Positions 51,889-62,142 of a DNA stretch of 64,000 nt are shown piece after piece. The stretch is from positions 558,001-622,000 of the forward strand of contig NZ_CP037952.1 of NCBI RefSeq assembly GCF_004358345.1, given 5' to 3'. The translations under genes were made by a program, and so were the position numbers. The notes under the pieces are model-generated. The model saw nothing but the letters and a program-made list of their open reading frames with translations, did no database searches and was not told the DNA's origin. How positions within the stretch are numbered: position 1 is the first letter of the stretch; every line of letters starts with the position of its first letter. The stretch comes from Parashewanella spongiae (GTDB taxonomy: Bacteria > Pseudomonadota > Gammaproteobacteria > Enterobacterales > Shewanellaceae).

Positions 51889-53214
51889 TTATAAAACGAA
51901 GCGGCTGAGATCTTCATTTTGTACCAAGTTGTCCAAGTGACCATTGACATATTCAGCATCGATAGTCATTGTTTCTCCTGACTTGTCGGAAGCTTCATAA
52001 GATATCTCTTCCATTAAGCGTTCCATCACTGTGTGTAAACGACGTGCGCCAATGTTCTCGGTGCGTTCGTTCACTTGCCATGATGCATTGGCGATGGCAT
52101 CAATACCTGACTCAGTAAATTCAATGGTGACACCTTCAGTCGACATTAAGGCCACATATTGCTCTGTTAATGATGCACTTGGCTCAGTCAAAATGCGTTT
52201 AAAATCATCGGAGGATAAAGCACTTAATTCTACTCGGATTGGCAATCTACCTTGCAGTTCAGGGATCAAGTCAGATGGTTTTGACATCTGAAATGCACCT
52301 GAAGCAATAAACAATATGTGATCGGTTTTCACCATGCCATGTTTGGTATTGACGGTACAGCCTTCAACCAACGGCAGTAAATCCCGTTGAACACCTTCGC
52401 GGGATACGTCGGGACCTGATGATTCACCGCGTTTACATATCTTGTCGATTTCATCTAAAAAGACGATGCCATGTTGCTCAACGAGTTCAATGGCATTTTC
52501 TTTAAGATCTTCTTGATTTACAAGCTTGGTGGCTTCTTCTTCGATAAGCTGCTTAAGCGCGTCTGGGATTTTAAGCTTTTTACGCTTAGAAGGTGCTTGT
52601 CCCATATTTTGGAACATGCCTTGAAGCTGATTGGTCATTTCTTCCATGCCTGGCGGTGAGATAATCTCAACCCCAATTGGAGAGGAGGCCACATCAATTT
52701 CAATTTCTTTATCGTCTAATTGACCTTCACGCAATTTTTTACGAAAAACTTGGCGTGTTGAAGAGTCTTTATTACTGTCTTGATCCCAGTCATCTTTAAC
52801 TGGTGGCAATAATGCATCCAGCACACGTTCTTCGGCTGCTTCTTCTGCACGGTGGCGCACTTGCTTCATTTGCTTTTCGCGGGTAAGTTTGATTGCTGAA
52901 TCAGTCAAATCGCGAATGATTTGCTCAACTTCTTTGCCGACATAACCCACTTCGGTGAACTTAGTGGCTTCGACTTTAATAAAAGGCGCGTCAGCTAATT
53001 TGGCCAGACGTCGGGCAATCTCAGTTTTACCGACACCTGTTGGGCCAATCATTAAAATATTTTTTGGTGTGATTTCTTGACGCAAATCACTGTCTAGTTG
53101 CATCCGGCGCCAGCGGTTACGTAATGCAATGGCTACGGCACGTTTAGCTTTGTGTTGGCCGATGATGTGTGTATCGAGTTCGTGAACAATTTCACGTGGA
53201 GTCATTTGAGACAT
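51889..53214 (-). CDS. hslU: ATP-dependent protease ATPase subunit HslU
   Basis: A 441-residue AAA+ unfoldase of the HslUV (ClpYQ) heat-shock protease. Walker A GPTGVGKT is at about 57-64, pore motif GYVGKEVEQ at about 88-96, Walker [10 protein letters not shown] near 250, sensor-2 region [18 protein letters not shown], and the conserved C-terminal tail EDLSRFVL that docks into HslV. The intermediate domain is present (about 110-230). It lies 13 bp downstream of hslV. Confidence 0.97.
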   Translation of the reverse strand: MSQMTPREIVHELDTHIIGQHKAKRAVAIALRNRWRRMQLDSDLRQEITPKNILMIGPTGVGKTEIARRLAKLADAPFIKVEATKFTEVGYVGKEVEQIIRDLTDSAIKLTREKQMKQVRHRAEEAAEERVLDALLPPVKDDWDQDSNKDSSTRQVFRKKLREGQLDDKEIEIDVASSPIGVEIISPPGMEEMTNQLQGMFQNMGQAPSKRKKLKIPDALKQLIEEEATKLVNQEDLKENAIELVEQHGIVFLDEIDKICKRGESSGPDVSREGVQRDLLPLVEGCTVNTKHGMVKTDHILFIASGAFQMSKPSDLIPELQGRLPIRVELSALSSDDFKRILTEPSASLTEQYVALMSTEGVTIEFTESGIDAIANASWQVNERTENIGARRLHTVMERLMEEISYEASDKSGETMTIDAEYVNGHLDNLVQNEDLSRFVL

Positions 53215-53227
53215 AATGTGTTACCGC

Positions 53228-53752
53228 TTAGTAAGTAAGTGCTTCAATCGTTTTATGCTGATTGGTGAATACGCAAATATCGCCTGCGATGGTCAATGCT
53301 TTTTCGGCAATGTCTTTGGCATTTAGTTCAGTATTTTCGAGTAATGCTAACGCCGCCGCTTGAGCGAAATTTCCGCCCGAGCCGATTGCCACTAAGTCAT
53401 GCTCTGGTTGAACAACATCACCATTACCGGTAATAATAAGCGAGCTTTCACCGTCAGCGACCACCAGCATGGCTTCTAATTTTCGCAACATTCTATCGGT
53501 ACGCCAGTCTTTCGCTAATTCAACCGCTGAACGTAACAAGTGGCCTTGATGCATTTCGAGCTTAGCTTCAAAACGCTCAAAAAGAGTAAATGCATCGGCG
53601 GTACCGCCAGCAAAACCAGCGAGTACTTTTTCATGGTAAAGGCGGCGCACTTTTTTAGCATTGCCTTTCATTACAGTGTTGCCAAGAGAAACTTGACCGT
53701 CACCAGCAATCACAACTTGATTGTTACGACGGACTGAAACGATTGTAGTCAC
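53228..53752 (-). CDS. hslV: ATP-dependent protease peptidase subunit HslV
   Basis: A 174-residue proteasome-beta-like threonine protease. The start is GTG at 53752 (GTG ACT ACA...), because the mature enzyme must expose Thr2-Thr3 after Met removal and GAGGA lies 8 bp upstream. The longer ORF to 53797 would bury the catalytic Thr. Family stretches are [38 protein letters not shown] and [13 protein letters not shown]. First gene of the hslVU operon, behind a sigma-32-type promoter and a 5'-UTR hairpin. Confidence 0.96.
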   Translation of the reverse strand: MTTIVSVRRNNQVVIAGDGQVSLGNTVMKGNAKKVRRLYHEKVLAGFAGGTADAFTLFERFEAKLEMHQGHLLRSAVELAKDWRTDRMLRKLEAMLVVADGESSLIITGNGDVVQPEHDLVAIGSGGNFAQAAALALLENTELNAKDIAEKALTIAGDICVFTNQHKTIEALTY

Positions 53753-53772
53753 AGGGATATCCTCATTATATG

Positions 53773-53790
53773 CCTGTCGGTGATGACAGG
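53773..53790 (-). promoter_or_regulatory. 5'-UTR hairpin of hslVU mRNA
   Basis: CCTGTC / GACAGG 6-bp stem with a 6-nt loop, 20 nt before the GTG start. A conserved 5' stem-loop stabilising hslVU mRNA has been described in E. coli, to my recollection. Confidence 0.55.
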
Positions 53791-53804
53791 AACTCATAAC
53801 AATA

Positions 53805-53834
53805 AGATGAGGTTAATATTTTATTTTTCAAGGG
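53805..53834 (-). promoter_or_regulatory. Sigma-32 (RpoH) promoter of hslVU
   Basis: On the minus strand, CCCTTGAAA (-35, 53826-53834) and CCTCATCT (-10, 53805-53812) with a 13-bp spacer. This closely matches the heat-shock consensus CTTGAAA-N(13-17)-CCCCATNT. Confidence 0.8.
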
Positions 53835-54006
53835 TAGGTAGGAGCAATTATTCAAGCTTGAAATGAGTTGGAGACTTTATTCTATAAATCTGTTCCAGCG
53901 GGAACGTACGTTTAAGTTAAATATGATTAATTTACTGTTAAAACTAATCGGAATAAAAGGCTGCTAAAGTTTTTCAGTAACTCTAATAAAATAGGATTCA
54001 ATTGAT

Positions 54007-57000
54007 TTGGCAGTTTCTTTATGGTCGAGAATTTCACCTGCGAACTGGCTTGGGTATCATGAGTCAGAAGTGGATATGCCACAAGCTCAGGTGCCAGAAA
54101 ATGTTGCTAATGTTAAGTGCTTTTCTACCAGTGCCTATGCAAATTTAGATGCTTTCCTCGGGAGCGGTGAATTTGATCAATTTCGTGCTGAATATATTAA
54201 TGACATTGCCACGCTTGAACGACTCGCCATTCAATATACTTCAATAAATCCAAGTGAGATTGCGGCCATTTTGTTAACATTTAAGGATCGTTTATTTGAT
54301 CGGGTTCACCATAAATATAATGTTTTTGGCTTGCCTATTAAGCAGTACCGAGCGATGGCCTATGGAGAAATCAGAACTCAATTGCACACTTCCCTTTGGT
54401 ACATCGAGAATGATCCGTCAGTAACAACGGCAATGAAAGGCAAATTATTGGCCAATATGGTGGTAGGACTCACAGAGTGTATTGGTCGTGTTCAGAGTAA
54501 TGTTGACGGAGCACTGCAAACCTTGTCACAAGAAAGGAAAGGCTTTGACGGGCGGATAAGAAATGTTAAACAAACCATAGCGGAGCAAATTGCTCAAGAA
54601 TTTTTGAATGCTAAGCAAAACAAAAAAGCTCTCGGCTTTGGGAGCGTATATCATATTCATTTCGGCAACTACTTGCTTAACTGCGTCGCTCATAAATATG
54701 GACTGCGAGTTTCTAAAGAAAGCGGCCTACATCATGGTAAAAATCGTGTCACACCATCAATAGAGAGTGAGTTTAAAGAATACATCGAAAATCGACTAAC
54801 TCATAAAGCCACCTTTGATTTTCTCGCGGAAGAGTATACACAAAAGTTTCATTGTGCTTTTATTGAGCATGTTTGGGGGGGAACGGATAAAGGTTATTAT
54901 GATCTAGCTAAGTTAGAAGGTAATACCCTTGAAGCATTGAAGAAAGAATTAGAAAAAGAACTCTTGCCAGCTTTAAGAACATTCACTCATAAAGAAGCAT
55001 TTGGTTTAAGTGAACTGCTGGATAATGACAGTATTGCCGACCCCGTTAGCCCACAACAGGTTCAATTTAACTTAAAAAAAGCCTTAGCAGTGGGTCTACA
55101 CCTACAAATGAGTGGTTTAAAACCGACAACATTTTCTGTAGAAAGAGAAAAAGGTATGGCTCGTGTTATATGTTGCTTAAGAACCACCGGCAATTACTTT
55201 GCATGGTTAGAAATTGAAGGAGAAGCTCAACTCGCTACCTTTAAGCACCTTCCAATCATCGCAAAACTAAAGTGTTCAACAAGCATTAAAATTGAATTAT
55301 TAAGACAAGCATTGAAAGATGATAGTTCCGATATAACTGAGCTATATCGCTTTGTGCAAAGTCTAACAAAATTTTCAGAATATATAGATTTGGTACTCGT
55401 TGTAGATTCCATAAGAGAGCACCTTATCAAAAATCAAGATCAAACGGTTGAATTGATAAAAGCTGAAAAATCTTACCAAACCTTAAAAATCATGGCTGCC
55501 CTAGTCCAAAATAATGAAGCGTTGATGCTTGCCGTTTTAGCGCAAAATTTCAAACAAAATTTCAAACTTACTCCTAGCCTGTTAAGGTATTTAAATGACC
55601 AAATAATGTTTGTAGGTCTTGGTACTCCTAGGTTTTCAGAGCTTAAAGCGGCGATGATGAAATTAACGTCCCCAAATTTGGAGCTCGTAATCAGTTTAGC
55701 GATGATCAATGACGACTCAATGTTACTGAGTTTCTTGTTAGAGCATCACACTCCCAAAATTGGGAATTACCTAACATCGGCGAACCCACTAACACTTAGG
55801 CGTTCAGCTTATATATTGCAAATGGCTTTCCATTTGCGAAGTGAGCAATGTTTCAATTTGTTAATTGACCATCCGAAAATCAATGTCAACCAAGTTGATG
55901 AACATTTTGGAGTAACCGTATTGCATAAAGCACTTGATGATTCCAGTGACGAATATGCCAAGTGGTTAATACTAAAACCCAGAGTTAATTTGTTCTTACT
56001 GAATCAAAAAGGTTTAACCGCATTGATTGAAGCACGAAGGAATGGCTATTTAGAGTCTCAAATTTGTGAGCGAATGACATCCGCTTTTTCTGAGCAGTCA
56101 GCTGTTGAACCATCAAATTGTGAATGTTTACCAAAGCACAGAGAATGTGATACCCAACATGGTAATCTTACCGAACAGTTGGAGCAGTTATTTGAATTTA
56201 TGCAAAAACACCGAGACTTTAAAAGTGTTTATTCAATACTGAGTCCACTGCTAAATGACGATGCGAGCAATGAACTAAAAAATAACATCGATATTTTGTT
56301 GAGTTATTGGCTAGATACTCGTTCTGAACTTGAAAGCCAACAGATGTGGATATTTTTGCTAGCACAATCCAAGCTCAACTTTTCTGTATTAGAAAGTTTG
56401 AAAAATGCCACCAAAGCACCAGAGTTAGAGCAATTAATTTTGCAAACGAAAGCAAAGCAACATTTGCCACTATCAAGGGAAGAAATTACCTCGTTGGAGA
56501 GAAATTTTCTCGAATTTCCAGAAAGTGTAACCCATTGTTTATGGCCCGAACCTTGTTTTCAGCAAATTTTAATCCACGCAATCAGTCAAAATAATTTGTC
56601 ATTAGTAAAAACTTTGTTGCATATAAAACCTACAATGAATTGCAATGGGACTTTTGAAACCGTAACAGATAAGAATCGGTATTATAAATTCTGCACACCA
56701 TTAATGTACGCCATGTTAGTCGGTAATGATGAAATGTGCGCTCTAGTACTCAGCATTAGACCTCAAGACATGTCAAACCAAGGAGGATTACTGTTAACTC
56801 ATAGCGCACTAAATCACAAATACTATCGCTGTTTCGAGCAGATGTTGTTAGTCCCTGATATTGATTGGACTGCCAGAGATACAAAAGGCCGCACAGCGCT
56901 ACAGGTTGCAATGGAAGGGGATAATAATGCAATCGTTAAAGCAATCGCGCTGAGATCGAATGTGAATATTTTTGCAACGGATATATCAAATAATTGTTGC

Positions 57001-57402
57001 CTAGATAAATTGTCAGAATTTATGTCTTTGAAGCAAGTGTTTGTACTTATCAGTGAGAAAGCATCAGCAATGTCTTTATTGGGGAAGAGCCAGAAGAATA
57101 CCTTTAACAAGCGCCCTTTTGCGCAGCAACTTGAAGTGCTGAACGATCAGTTGGCAGCAAAAAGCACTGTTAAAGAGTTGCTTGATATCATTAGTCAACT
57201 GCGAAGGGCAAACAATTTTCATTTCAATAAGTCTCAATCACGATCAATTAGTTTGATTTTTCAGGCGCATTGTAATGACCGAGTTTTCGAGTTAACTCCT
57301 CAAATTCTGGCCTACGCACAGGCAAGGCCAAAGTCAGAACTTCAAGGACTAAGCATATTGAAGACATTATTAGGCGCACAGTATGAGGCACTCAAATTTT
57401 AA
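54007..57402 (+). CDS. Large ankyrin-repeat protein
   Basis: A 1131-residue cytosolic-type protein with no signal peptide. The helical N-terminal region (about 1-620) has no family I recognise. Ankyrin-like repeats lie at about 631-690 (GVTVLHKALDDSSDEYAKWLI, GLTALIEARRNG) and about 896-995 (TPLMYAMLVGNDEMCALVL, HSALNHKYYRCFEQMLL, GRTALQVAMEGDNNAIVKAI). A helical C-terminal region follows. The start is TTG at 54007 (in-frame stop at 53992; AGGA upstream). The next ATG would drop 23 residues. Ankyrin proteins of this size in marine, animal-associated bacteria are often host-interaction proteins; the role here is inference. Confidence 0.8.
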   Translation: MAVSLWSRISPANWLGYHESEVDMPQAQVPENVANVKCFSTSAYANLDAFLGSGEFDQFRAEYINDIATLERLAIQYTSINPSEIAAILLTFKDRLFDRVHHKYNVFGLPIKQYRAMAYGEIRTQLHTSLWYIENDPSVTTAMKGKLLANMVVGLTECIGRVQSNVDGALQTLSQERKGFDGRIRNVKQTIAEQIAQEFLNAKQNKKALGFGSVYHIHFGNYLLNCVAHKYGLRVSKESGLHHGKNRVTPSIESEFKEYIENRLTHKATFDFLAEEYTQKFHCAFIEHVWGGTDKGYYDLAKLEGNTLEALKKELEKELLPALRTFTHKEAFGLSELLDNDSIADPVSPQQVQFNLKKALAVGLHLQMSGLKPTTFSVEREKGMARVICCLRTTGNYFAWLEIEGEAQLATFKHLPIIAKLKCSTSIKIELLRQALKDDSSDITELYRFVQSLTKFSEYIDLVLVVDSIREHLIKNQDQTVELIKAEKSYQTLKIMAALVQNNEALMLAVLAQNFKQNFKLTPSLLRYLNDQIMFVGLGTPRFSELKAAMMKLTSPNLELVISLAMINDDSMLLSFLLEHHTPKIGNYLTSANPLTLRRSAYILQMAFHLRSEQCFNLLIDHPKINVNQVDEHFGVTVLHKALDDSSDEYAKWLILKPRVNLFLLNQKGLTALIEARRNGYLESQICERMTSAFSEQSAVEPSNCECLPKHRECDTQHGNLTEQLEQLFEFMQKHRDFKSVYSILSPLLNDDASNELKNNIDILLSYWLDTRSELESQQMWIFLLAQSKLNFSVLESLKNATKAPELEQLILQTKAKQHLPLSREEITSLERNFLEFPESVTHCLWPEPCFQQILIHAISQNNLSLVKTLLHIKPTMNCNGTFETVTDKNRYYKFCTPLMYAMLVGNDEMCALVLSIRPQDMSNQGGLLLTHSALNHKYYRCFEQMLLVPDIDWTARDTKGRTALQVAMEGDNNAIVKAIALRSNVNIFATDISNNCCLDKLSEFMSLKQVFVLISEKASAMSLLGKSQKNTFNKRPFAQQLEVLNDQLAAKSTVKELLDIISQLRRANNFHFNKSQSRSISLIFQAHCNDRVFELTPQILAYAQARPKSELQGLSILKTLLGAQYEALKF

Positions 57403-57541
57403 GCCTTGCATAGACTTTAAACTTCCCAAAAGCCGTGTACCAGAAATGCTTAAAATTCTGAGATTTTATAGGGCAACTGAACCTAGGCTTAACCTACTCA
57501 AAGTCAAGTTGTGTTGGATTCTAATTTGAGCCTATTCTGCA

Positions 57542-57611
57542 CTAAGGAAAGTTGCGGAAGAAAGTATACCGATGAATTCTCGTCACTCCAGTGCAGGCTG
57601 GAAACGAAGTA
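57542..57611 (-). repeat. Repeat family 4, truncated inverted copy
   Basis: The inverse of the right half of 20869-21050 (CTAAGGAAAGTTGCGGAAGA ... GGAAACGAAGTAA). It stops inside the hairpin module exactly where the mini family-1 element begins. Confidence 0.8.
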
Positions 57612-57665
57612 ATACCAATTACAGTAATTAAATGCTGAGTGAGAGATTAATTACTGTAATTGGTA
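57612..57665 (-). repeat. Minimal 54-bp MITE family 1 derivative
   Basis: Both 20-bp terminal inverted repeats joined by only about 14 bp of element sequence (ATGCT from the right end, GAGTGAGAGA from the left end). Could fold into one near-perfect hairpin. The upstream ATG of the next gene's long ORF (57632) lies inside it. Confidence 0.85.
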
Positions 57666-57700
57666 TAACTATCTCATTGAATGGTAATATTGGATCAAGA

Positions 57701-58501
57701 ATGAGTAACTACTTTTCATCTATTATAAATGAGCAAATCACTTATCTAACTTTATTAACTTACTCAGTCGCTGTAGCGGCAATATGCATCGAAAAGCTTC
57801 GTCCTGCCCTGACCCATCCGATACAGCTCCAGCCACTACAAAACAGAACGAGAAGAGTGGTGACGAACATCACAATGCATATTTTAAATATCGGAATACT
57901 GCCGCTCTTTAGTAATGCGGTGTTGCTCTTTGCGGCGGAACAAAAATGTGAATTGCTGCCAAATTATCCAATGACACAAGTCTTATTGGCAATATTGAGC
58001 CTAGATTTGGCTTCATATGCGTACCATATTATGGTTCACAAATTTCGGCTTTTGTGGTCATTTCATCGAGTGCATCATATTGATGAATTTTTAGATGTCA
58101 GTAGTGCATTTCGTTTCCATTTTATGGAAAATGGACTTTCTGTGATCATTCGATATGGTATTCTTGTTGCTTTATTTGGGTTATCTCCTATCGGCATCAC
58201 AGTATACTTGTTGCTTGAGTCTATTGTGTTGATCTTTCAGCATTCAAATATCAGATTATCAGCCAGCGCTGAAAAAATAATTGAATTTGTATTTATAACT
58301 CCAAGACTTCATCGCATCCATCACCATCATGAATTGCCTTACACAGATAGCAACTTTGGCACAATATTTACAATTTGGGATAGAATTTTTGGTACCATGA
58401 ATCGCGGGTTATCCAGTAAAGAAGTCACCATTGGGCTTAAAGATATTGAAGAGCAGCCTATTCATCGATTATTTTTTTTGAATGTGAATCGCAAAAGTTA
58501 A
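57701..58501 (+). CDS. Fatty acid hydroxylase / sterol desaturase family membrane protein
   Basis: A 266-residue di-iron membrane oxygenase. The histidine clusters are visible: HIMVHKF (HxxxH), FHRVHHIDE (HxxHH) and LHRIHHHHE (HxxHH). About four TM helices sit around them. The family hydroxylates or desaturates lipids, carotenoids or sterols; the substrate is unknown. The start at 57701 is preferred: the 23 residues upstream of it are encoded largely by the mini-MITE. It is upstream of cysJ but separated by 120 bp. Confidence 0.88.
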   Translation: MSNYFSSIINEQITYLTLLTYSVAVAAICIEKLRPALTHPIQLQPLQNRTRRVVTNITMHILNIGILPLFSNAVLLFAAEQKCELLPNYPMTQVLLAILSLDLASYAYHIMVHKFRLLWSFHRVHHIDEFLDVSSAFRFHFMENGLSVIIRYGILVALFGLSPIGITVYLLLESIVLIFQHSNIRLSASAEKIIEFVFITPRLHRIHHHHELPYTDSNFGTIFTIWDRIFGTMNRGLSSKEVTIGLKDIEEQPIHRLFFLNVNRKS

Positions 58502-58622
58502 GTATAACCTCTTATTCTTAAAAGTTATAAAAAATTATTTTTTATTCTTTTTTGTTTGATTTAGATTCTACTAAGATTGCAACAAATAAATGATTTCTTA
58601 TTCTGCTAAGGACGGTTGCATC

Positions 58623-60422
58623 GTGCTGGATTCAGTTACACATCTTACATCTCCATTGTCGCAACAACAGCTGAAACAATTAACGGGCTTAACGTCGATG
58701 CTAACGCCAGTGCAACAAGCGTGGATCAGTGGTTATTTAGCGGCTCAAGCCAATTTCAATCAGTCATCACATACTCGCGCCAGTAACGATGTCGTTAATG
58801 CTCAACATTCTGAGACAGTAACCGTTTTATACGGTAGCCAAACAGGTAATGGCCGTGGTGTGGCTGAGCAAGCCGCCGAGCAATTGACTCAAAAAGGCTT
58901 AGCGGTCAATTTGGTTTCTATGGCCGATTATTCTGTTCGAAAACTTAAAAACGAGTCATTACTTGTGGTGGTGGTAAGTACACATGGTGAAGGGGAAACA
59001 CCGGATGATGCCATCACGTTATACCAATACTTGAACTCCAAGCGCGCGCCAAAACTCGATAACCTTAAGTTTTCTGTGCTGGCATTGGGGGATTCGAGTT
59101 ACGAACATTTCTGCCAAACCGGTAAAGACTTTCAACAACGATTTATTGCATTAGGCGCAACTGAGCTTCAGCCTATTGTTGAATGTGATGTCGACTTTCA
59201 AGCCTTAGTAGATAAATGGCAGCAGCAACTGAGTGAAACACTCATTGACTTGATGCCAAGCGGTGCCGAAATCGTGCCTTTACCAGTTCAAGCTAACGAG
59301 CAAGCAAATTCTCAAACGGCAAGCTTTACTAAGCAGCAGCCATTAGAGGCTGAAGTGATTATAAGCCAAAAAATCACTGGTAGGGATTCGGGCAAAGATG
59401 TTCGCCATGTAGAAATTGATCTCGGAGATGCCAATCTTGCTTATCAACCCGGTGATGCGTTGGGCGTGTGGGCTGAAAACTCGGAGTTACTGGTCGATGA
59501 GTTGCTCAATAATCTTCAACTGAATGGCGAAGTCATCCTTGACGAAGGTAAGTCATTAAAACAGATACTAATGCAAGACAAAGAGCTGACGATACTCACC
59601 GCTAACGTAGTGAAACGGTGGGCCGAGTTGGCAGATAATGAAGCACTCAATCATTTGGTTGATGATACTATTCAACTTCGTGAATATGTTACAGGACATC
59701 AATTCATTGAATTAGTCCAAGCATTCCCTGCCAACATCACTGCCCAAGAGTTGGTCGCGTTATTACGTGGCTTAACACCAAGGCTTTATTCAATTGCATC
59801 CAGTCAAGATGAAGTAGAAAACGAAGTCCATCTGACCGTCGCAAAAATCGCTGAAACGCGCAAAGGTGTGACACGTTATGGCACCGCTTCAAAGTGCCTA
59901 TCAGAAGCACAAGAAGGAAATAAATTAAGAGTATTTGTTGAGTCAAACCCTCATTTTAAATTACCTGAAAACCCACAAACAGATGTGATTATGATTGGTC
60001 CGGGTACTGGTATTGCGCCTTTTAGAGCCTTCATACAACAACGCGCTGTTGATGAGGCGAACGGAAAATCTTGGCTGTTTTTTGGTAATCCTCATGTCGA
60101 GCAAGATTTCTTGTATCAAACCGAAATCCAGCAGTGGTTAAAGCAAGGGCAGTTAACTCAAATTGATCTGGCATTCTCACGGGATCAAGCAGAGAAAATT
60201 TATATTCAGCATCGTCTCGCTGAGCAAGGTGAGCAAGTGTGGCAATGGTTGCAGTCTGGCGCACACCTTTATGTATGCGGTGACGCAAAAAATATGGCAA
60301 AAGACGTTCATCAGACTTTAATCGATATTGCAATTCAATATGGTGGATTTGATGAACAGCAAGCTGAGGATTACTTCAATCAGCTGCGCAGTGACAAGCG
60401 TTACCAAAAAGACGTGTACTAG
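58623..60422 (+). CDS. cysJ: Sulfite reductase [NADPH] flavoprotein alpha-component
   Basis: A 599-residue diflavin reductase passing electrons from NADPH via FAD and FMN to CysI. Flavodoxin domain: YGSQTGNGRGVAEQ, STHGEGETPDD, LALGDSSYEHFCQ. FAD domain: RLYSIASSQ. NADPH domain: GPGTGIAPFRAF and YVCGDAKNMAKDV. The terminal Tyr stacks on FAD (KDVY). GTG at 58623 is preferred because AAGGA lies 10 bp upstream and it gives exactly the E. coli length of 599; the ATG at 58590 has no ribosome site. First gene of cysJIH; CysB control is expected from the family. Confidence 0.95.
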   Translation: MLDSVTHLTSPLSQQQLKQLTGLTSMLTPVQQAWISGYLAAQANFNQSSHTRASNDVVNAQHSETVTVLYGSQTGNGRGVAEQAAEQLTQKGLAVNLVSMADYSVRKLKNESLLVVVVSTHGEGETPDDAITLYQYLNSKRAPKLDNLKFSVLALGDSSYEHFCQTGKDFQQRFIALGATELQPIVECDVDFQALVDKWQQQLSETLIDLMPSGAEIVPLPVQANEQANSQTASFTKQQPLEAEVIISQKITGRDSGKDVRHVEIDLGDANLAYQPGDALGVWAENSELLVDELLNNLQLNGEVILDEGKSLKQILMQDKELTILTANVVKRWAELADNEALNHLVDDTIQLREYVTGHQFIELVQAFPANITAQELVALLRGLTPRLYSIASSQDEVENEVHLTVAKIAETRKGVTRYGTASKCLSEAQEGNKLRVFVESNPHFKLPENPQTDVIMIGPGTGIAPFRAFIQQRAVDEANGKSWLFFGNPHVEQDFLYQTEIQQWLKQGQLTQIDLAFSRDQAEKIYIQHRLAEQGEQVWQWLQSGAHLYVCGDAKNMAKDVHQTLIDIAIQYGGFDEQQAEDYFNQLRSDKRYQKDVY

Positions 60423-60428
60423 GACTGA

Positions 60429-62138
60429 ATGACAATGACCAAACAAAAGCTGGCACATAACGAATACATTAAAACCGACAGTAATTATCTGCGAGGTAGC
60501 ATTACTCAGGGTCTAAACACACAGGCAACTGGTGCTTTTGCCCCAGACGATCAGCAGTTGATCAAATTTCATGGTTTTTATCAACAAGACGATCGGGACT
60601 TGCGAATTGAACGGCAACAACAAAAGCTTGAGCCATTATACAGCTTTATGTTACGCGCTCGTGTACCTGGTGGAATATGCTCGCCAGATCAATGGCTAGC
60701 CGTTGATAAGATCGCCTCAACATTGACGACTTCGAACAGTATTCGTCTTACTACAAGACAGACGTTTCAATATCACGGTATTCCAAAACGTAACTTAAAA
60801 ACCATTATTCAAGACTTAGATCAACAAGCATTAGATTCGATCGCAGCCTGTGGCGATGTTAATCGCAATGTAATGTGTAACCCTAATCCTGTGCAATCCC
60901 AGTTGCATGAGCAAACCTATGAAGTAGCTAAACAGCTTTCCGATCATCTGCTGCCACACACCAAAGCGTACGCAGAAATTTGGCTCGATGAGGAAATGTT
61001 GGTGAGCACTCAAGACGATCAATCGATCGTAGAACCTGTGTATGGTAAAACCTATTTACCAAGGAAGTTCAAAATGGCGGTTGCTGTGCCACCAGACAAT
61101 GATGTGGATGTGTATACCAATGATCTGGGTTTTATTGCCGTGGCTGAAAATGATCATTTGATTGGTTTCAACCTTGTTGCAGGTGGCGGCATGGGATCGA
61201 CTCATGGTGATGTGAATACTTTTCCAAGATTGGCAAATGATTTTGGCTTCATAAAAACTCAAGATGTACTTGCTTTCGCAAAGGCGGTAATGACAGTACA
61301 ACGGGATTGGGGTAATCGAGTCGATCGCAAGCGGGCGCGTTTTAAGTATACGGTTGTCGATAAAGGTTTTGAAGCAGTTAAAGCAGAAGTTGAAGCGCGT
61401 ACAGGGATTCAGTTTGAACCAAGTCGCGATGTGGTTTTAGTGGATCGTGGCGATCGTTATGGTTGGGTGAAAGGCGTTGACAATAATTGGCATCTAACCG
61501 TATTCATTGAATGCGGCCGAATCAAAGATTCCCCCGGGAAAATGCTGCAAACGGGATTAAGAGAAATCGCCAAGATCCATAAAGGTGATTTCAGAATGAC
61601 CTCAAATCAAAACATCATTATTGCTGGGGTTGTTGACGGCGCAAAAGCCGATATTGAAGCTATTGCTCGTAAACATGGGCTGCTTGGTGAAGTTATTAGC
61701 CAAAGTCGGGGACGTTCAATTGCTTGTGTCGCCTTGCCTACATGCCCATTAGCGATGGCTGAAGCGGAACGCTATTTTCCTGATTTTATGGATCACATTG
61801 ATGGTTTACAGCGTAAGCATAACATTGATGATCGCCCGATTGTTGTTCGTATGACAGGCTGCCCTAATGGTTGTGCACGACCTTTCGCGGCTGAGATTGG
61901 GTTGGTAGGACGAGCGCCTGGCCGCTACAACTTGTACTTAGGGGCGGATTATGAAGGTAAGCGATTAAATAAATTGTACCGTGATAACATCGATGAAGCA
62001 GAAATCTTGTCCGAGCTTGATCAGCAGTTTGCCCGCTATGCAGTGGAACGCCATGCAGGAGAAAGCTTTGGTGACTTTGTGGTGAGGATCGGAACCGTAT
62101 CAGCCGTGATTGATGCCGCTAATGATTTTCATGGGTGA
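60429..62138 (+). CDS. cysI: Sulfite reductase hemoprotein beta-component
   Basis: A 569-residue siroheme/4Fe-4S enzyme reducing sulfite to sulfide by six electrons. Cluster cysteines lie in [10 protein letters not shown] and [10 protein letters not shown] near 430-485. Siroheme-contact stretches are [22 protein letters not shown] and [12 protein letters not shown]. Full length. Starts 6 bp after cysJ and overlaps the upstream part of cysH. Confidence 0.96.
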   Translation: MTMTKQKLAHNEYIKTDSNYLRGSITQGLNTQATGAFAPDDQQLIKFHGFYQQDDRDLRIERQQQKLEPLYSFMLRARVPGGICSPDQWLAVDKIASTLTTSNSIRLTTRQTFQYHGIPKRNLKTIIQDLDQQALDSIAACGDVNRNVMCNPNPVQSQLHEQTYEVAKQLSDHLLPHTKAYAEIWLDEEMLVSTQDDQSIVEPVYGKTYLPRKFKMAVAVPPDNDVDVYTNDLGFIAVAENDHLIGFNLVAGGGMGSTHGDVNTFPRLANDFGFIKTQDVLAFAKAVMTVQRDWGNRVDRKRARFKYTVVDKGFEAVKAEVEARTGIQFEPSRDVVLVDRGDRYGWVKGVDNNWHLTVFIECGRIKDSPGKMLQTGLREIAKIHKGDFRMTSNQNIIIAGVVDGAKADIEAIARKHGLLGEVISQSRGRSIACVALPTCPLAMAEAERYFPDFMDHIDGLQRKHNIDDRPIVVRMTGCPNGCARPFAAEIGLVGRAPGRYNLYLGADYEGKRLNKLYRDNIDEAEILSELDQQFARYAVERHAGESFGDFVVRIGTVSAVIDAANDFHG

Positions 62139-62142
62139 AGAC

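Noticed and set aside
53753-53797. ATG extension of hslV
   Set aside because: Would place 15 residues before the catalytic N-terminal Thr; GTG at 53752 with GAGGA is correct for the family.
57632-57700. N-terminal extension of the hydroxylase ORF
   Set aside because: Encoded largely by the 54-bp MITE; the family-like sequence begins at or after the ATG at 57701.
58590-58622. ATG upstream of cysJ
   Set aside because: No ribosome site; the GTG at 58623 has AAGGA and gives the normal 599-residue length.
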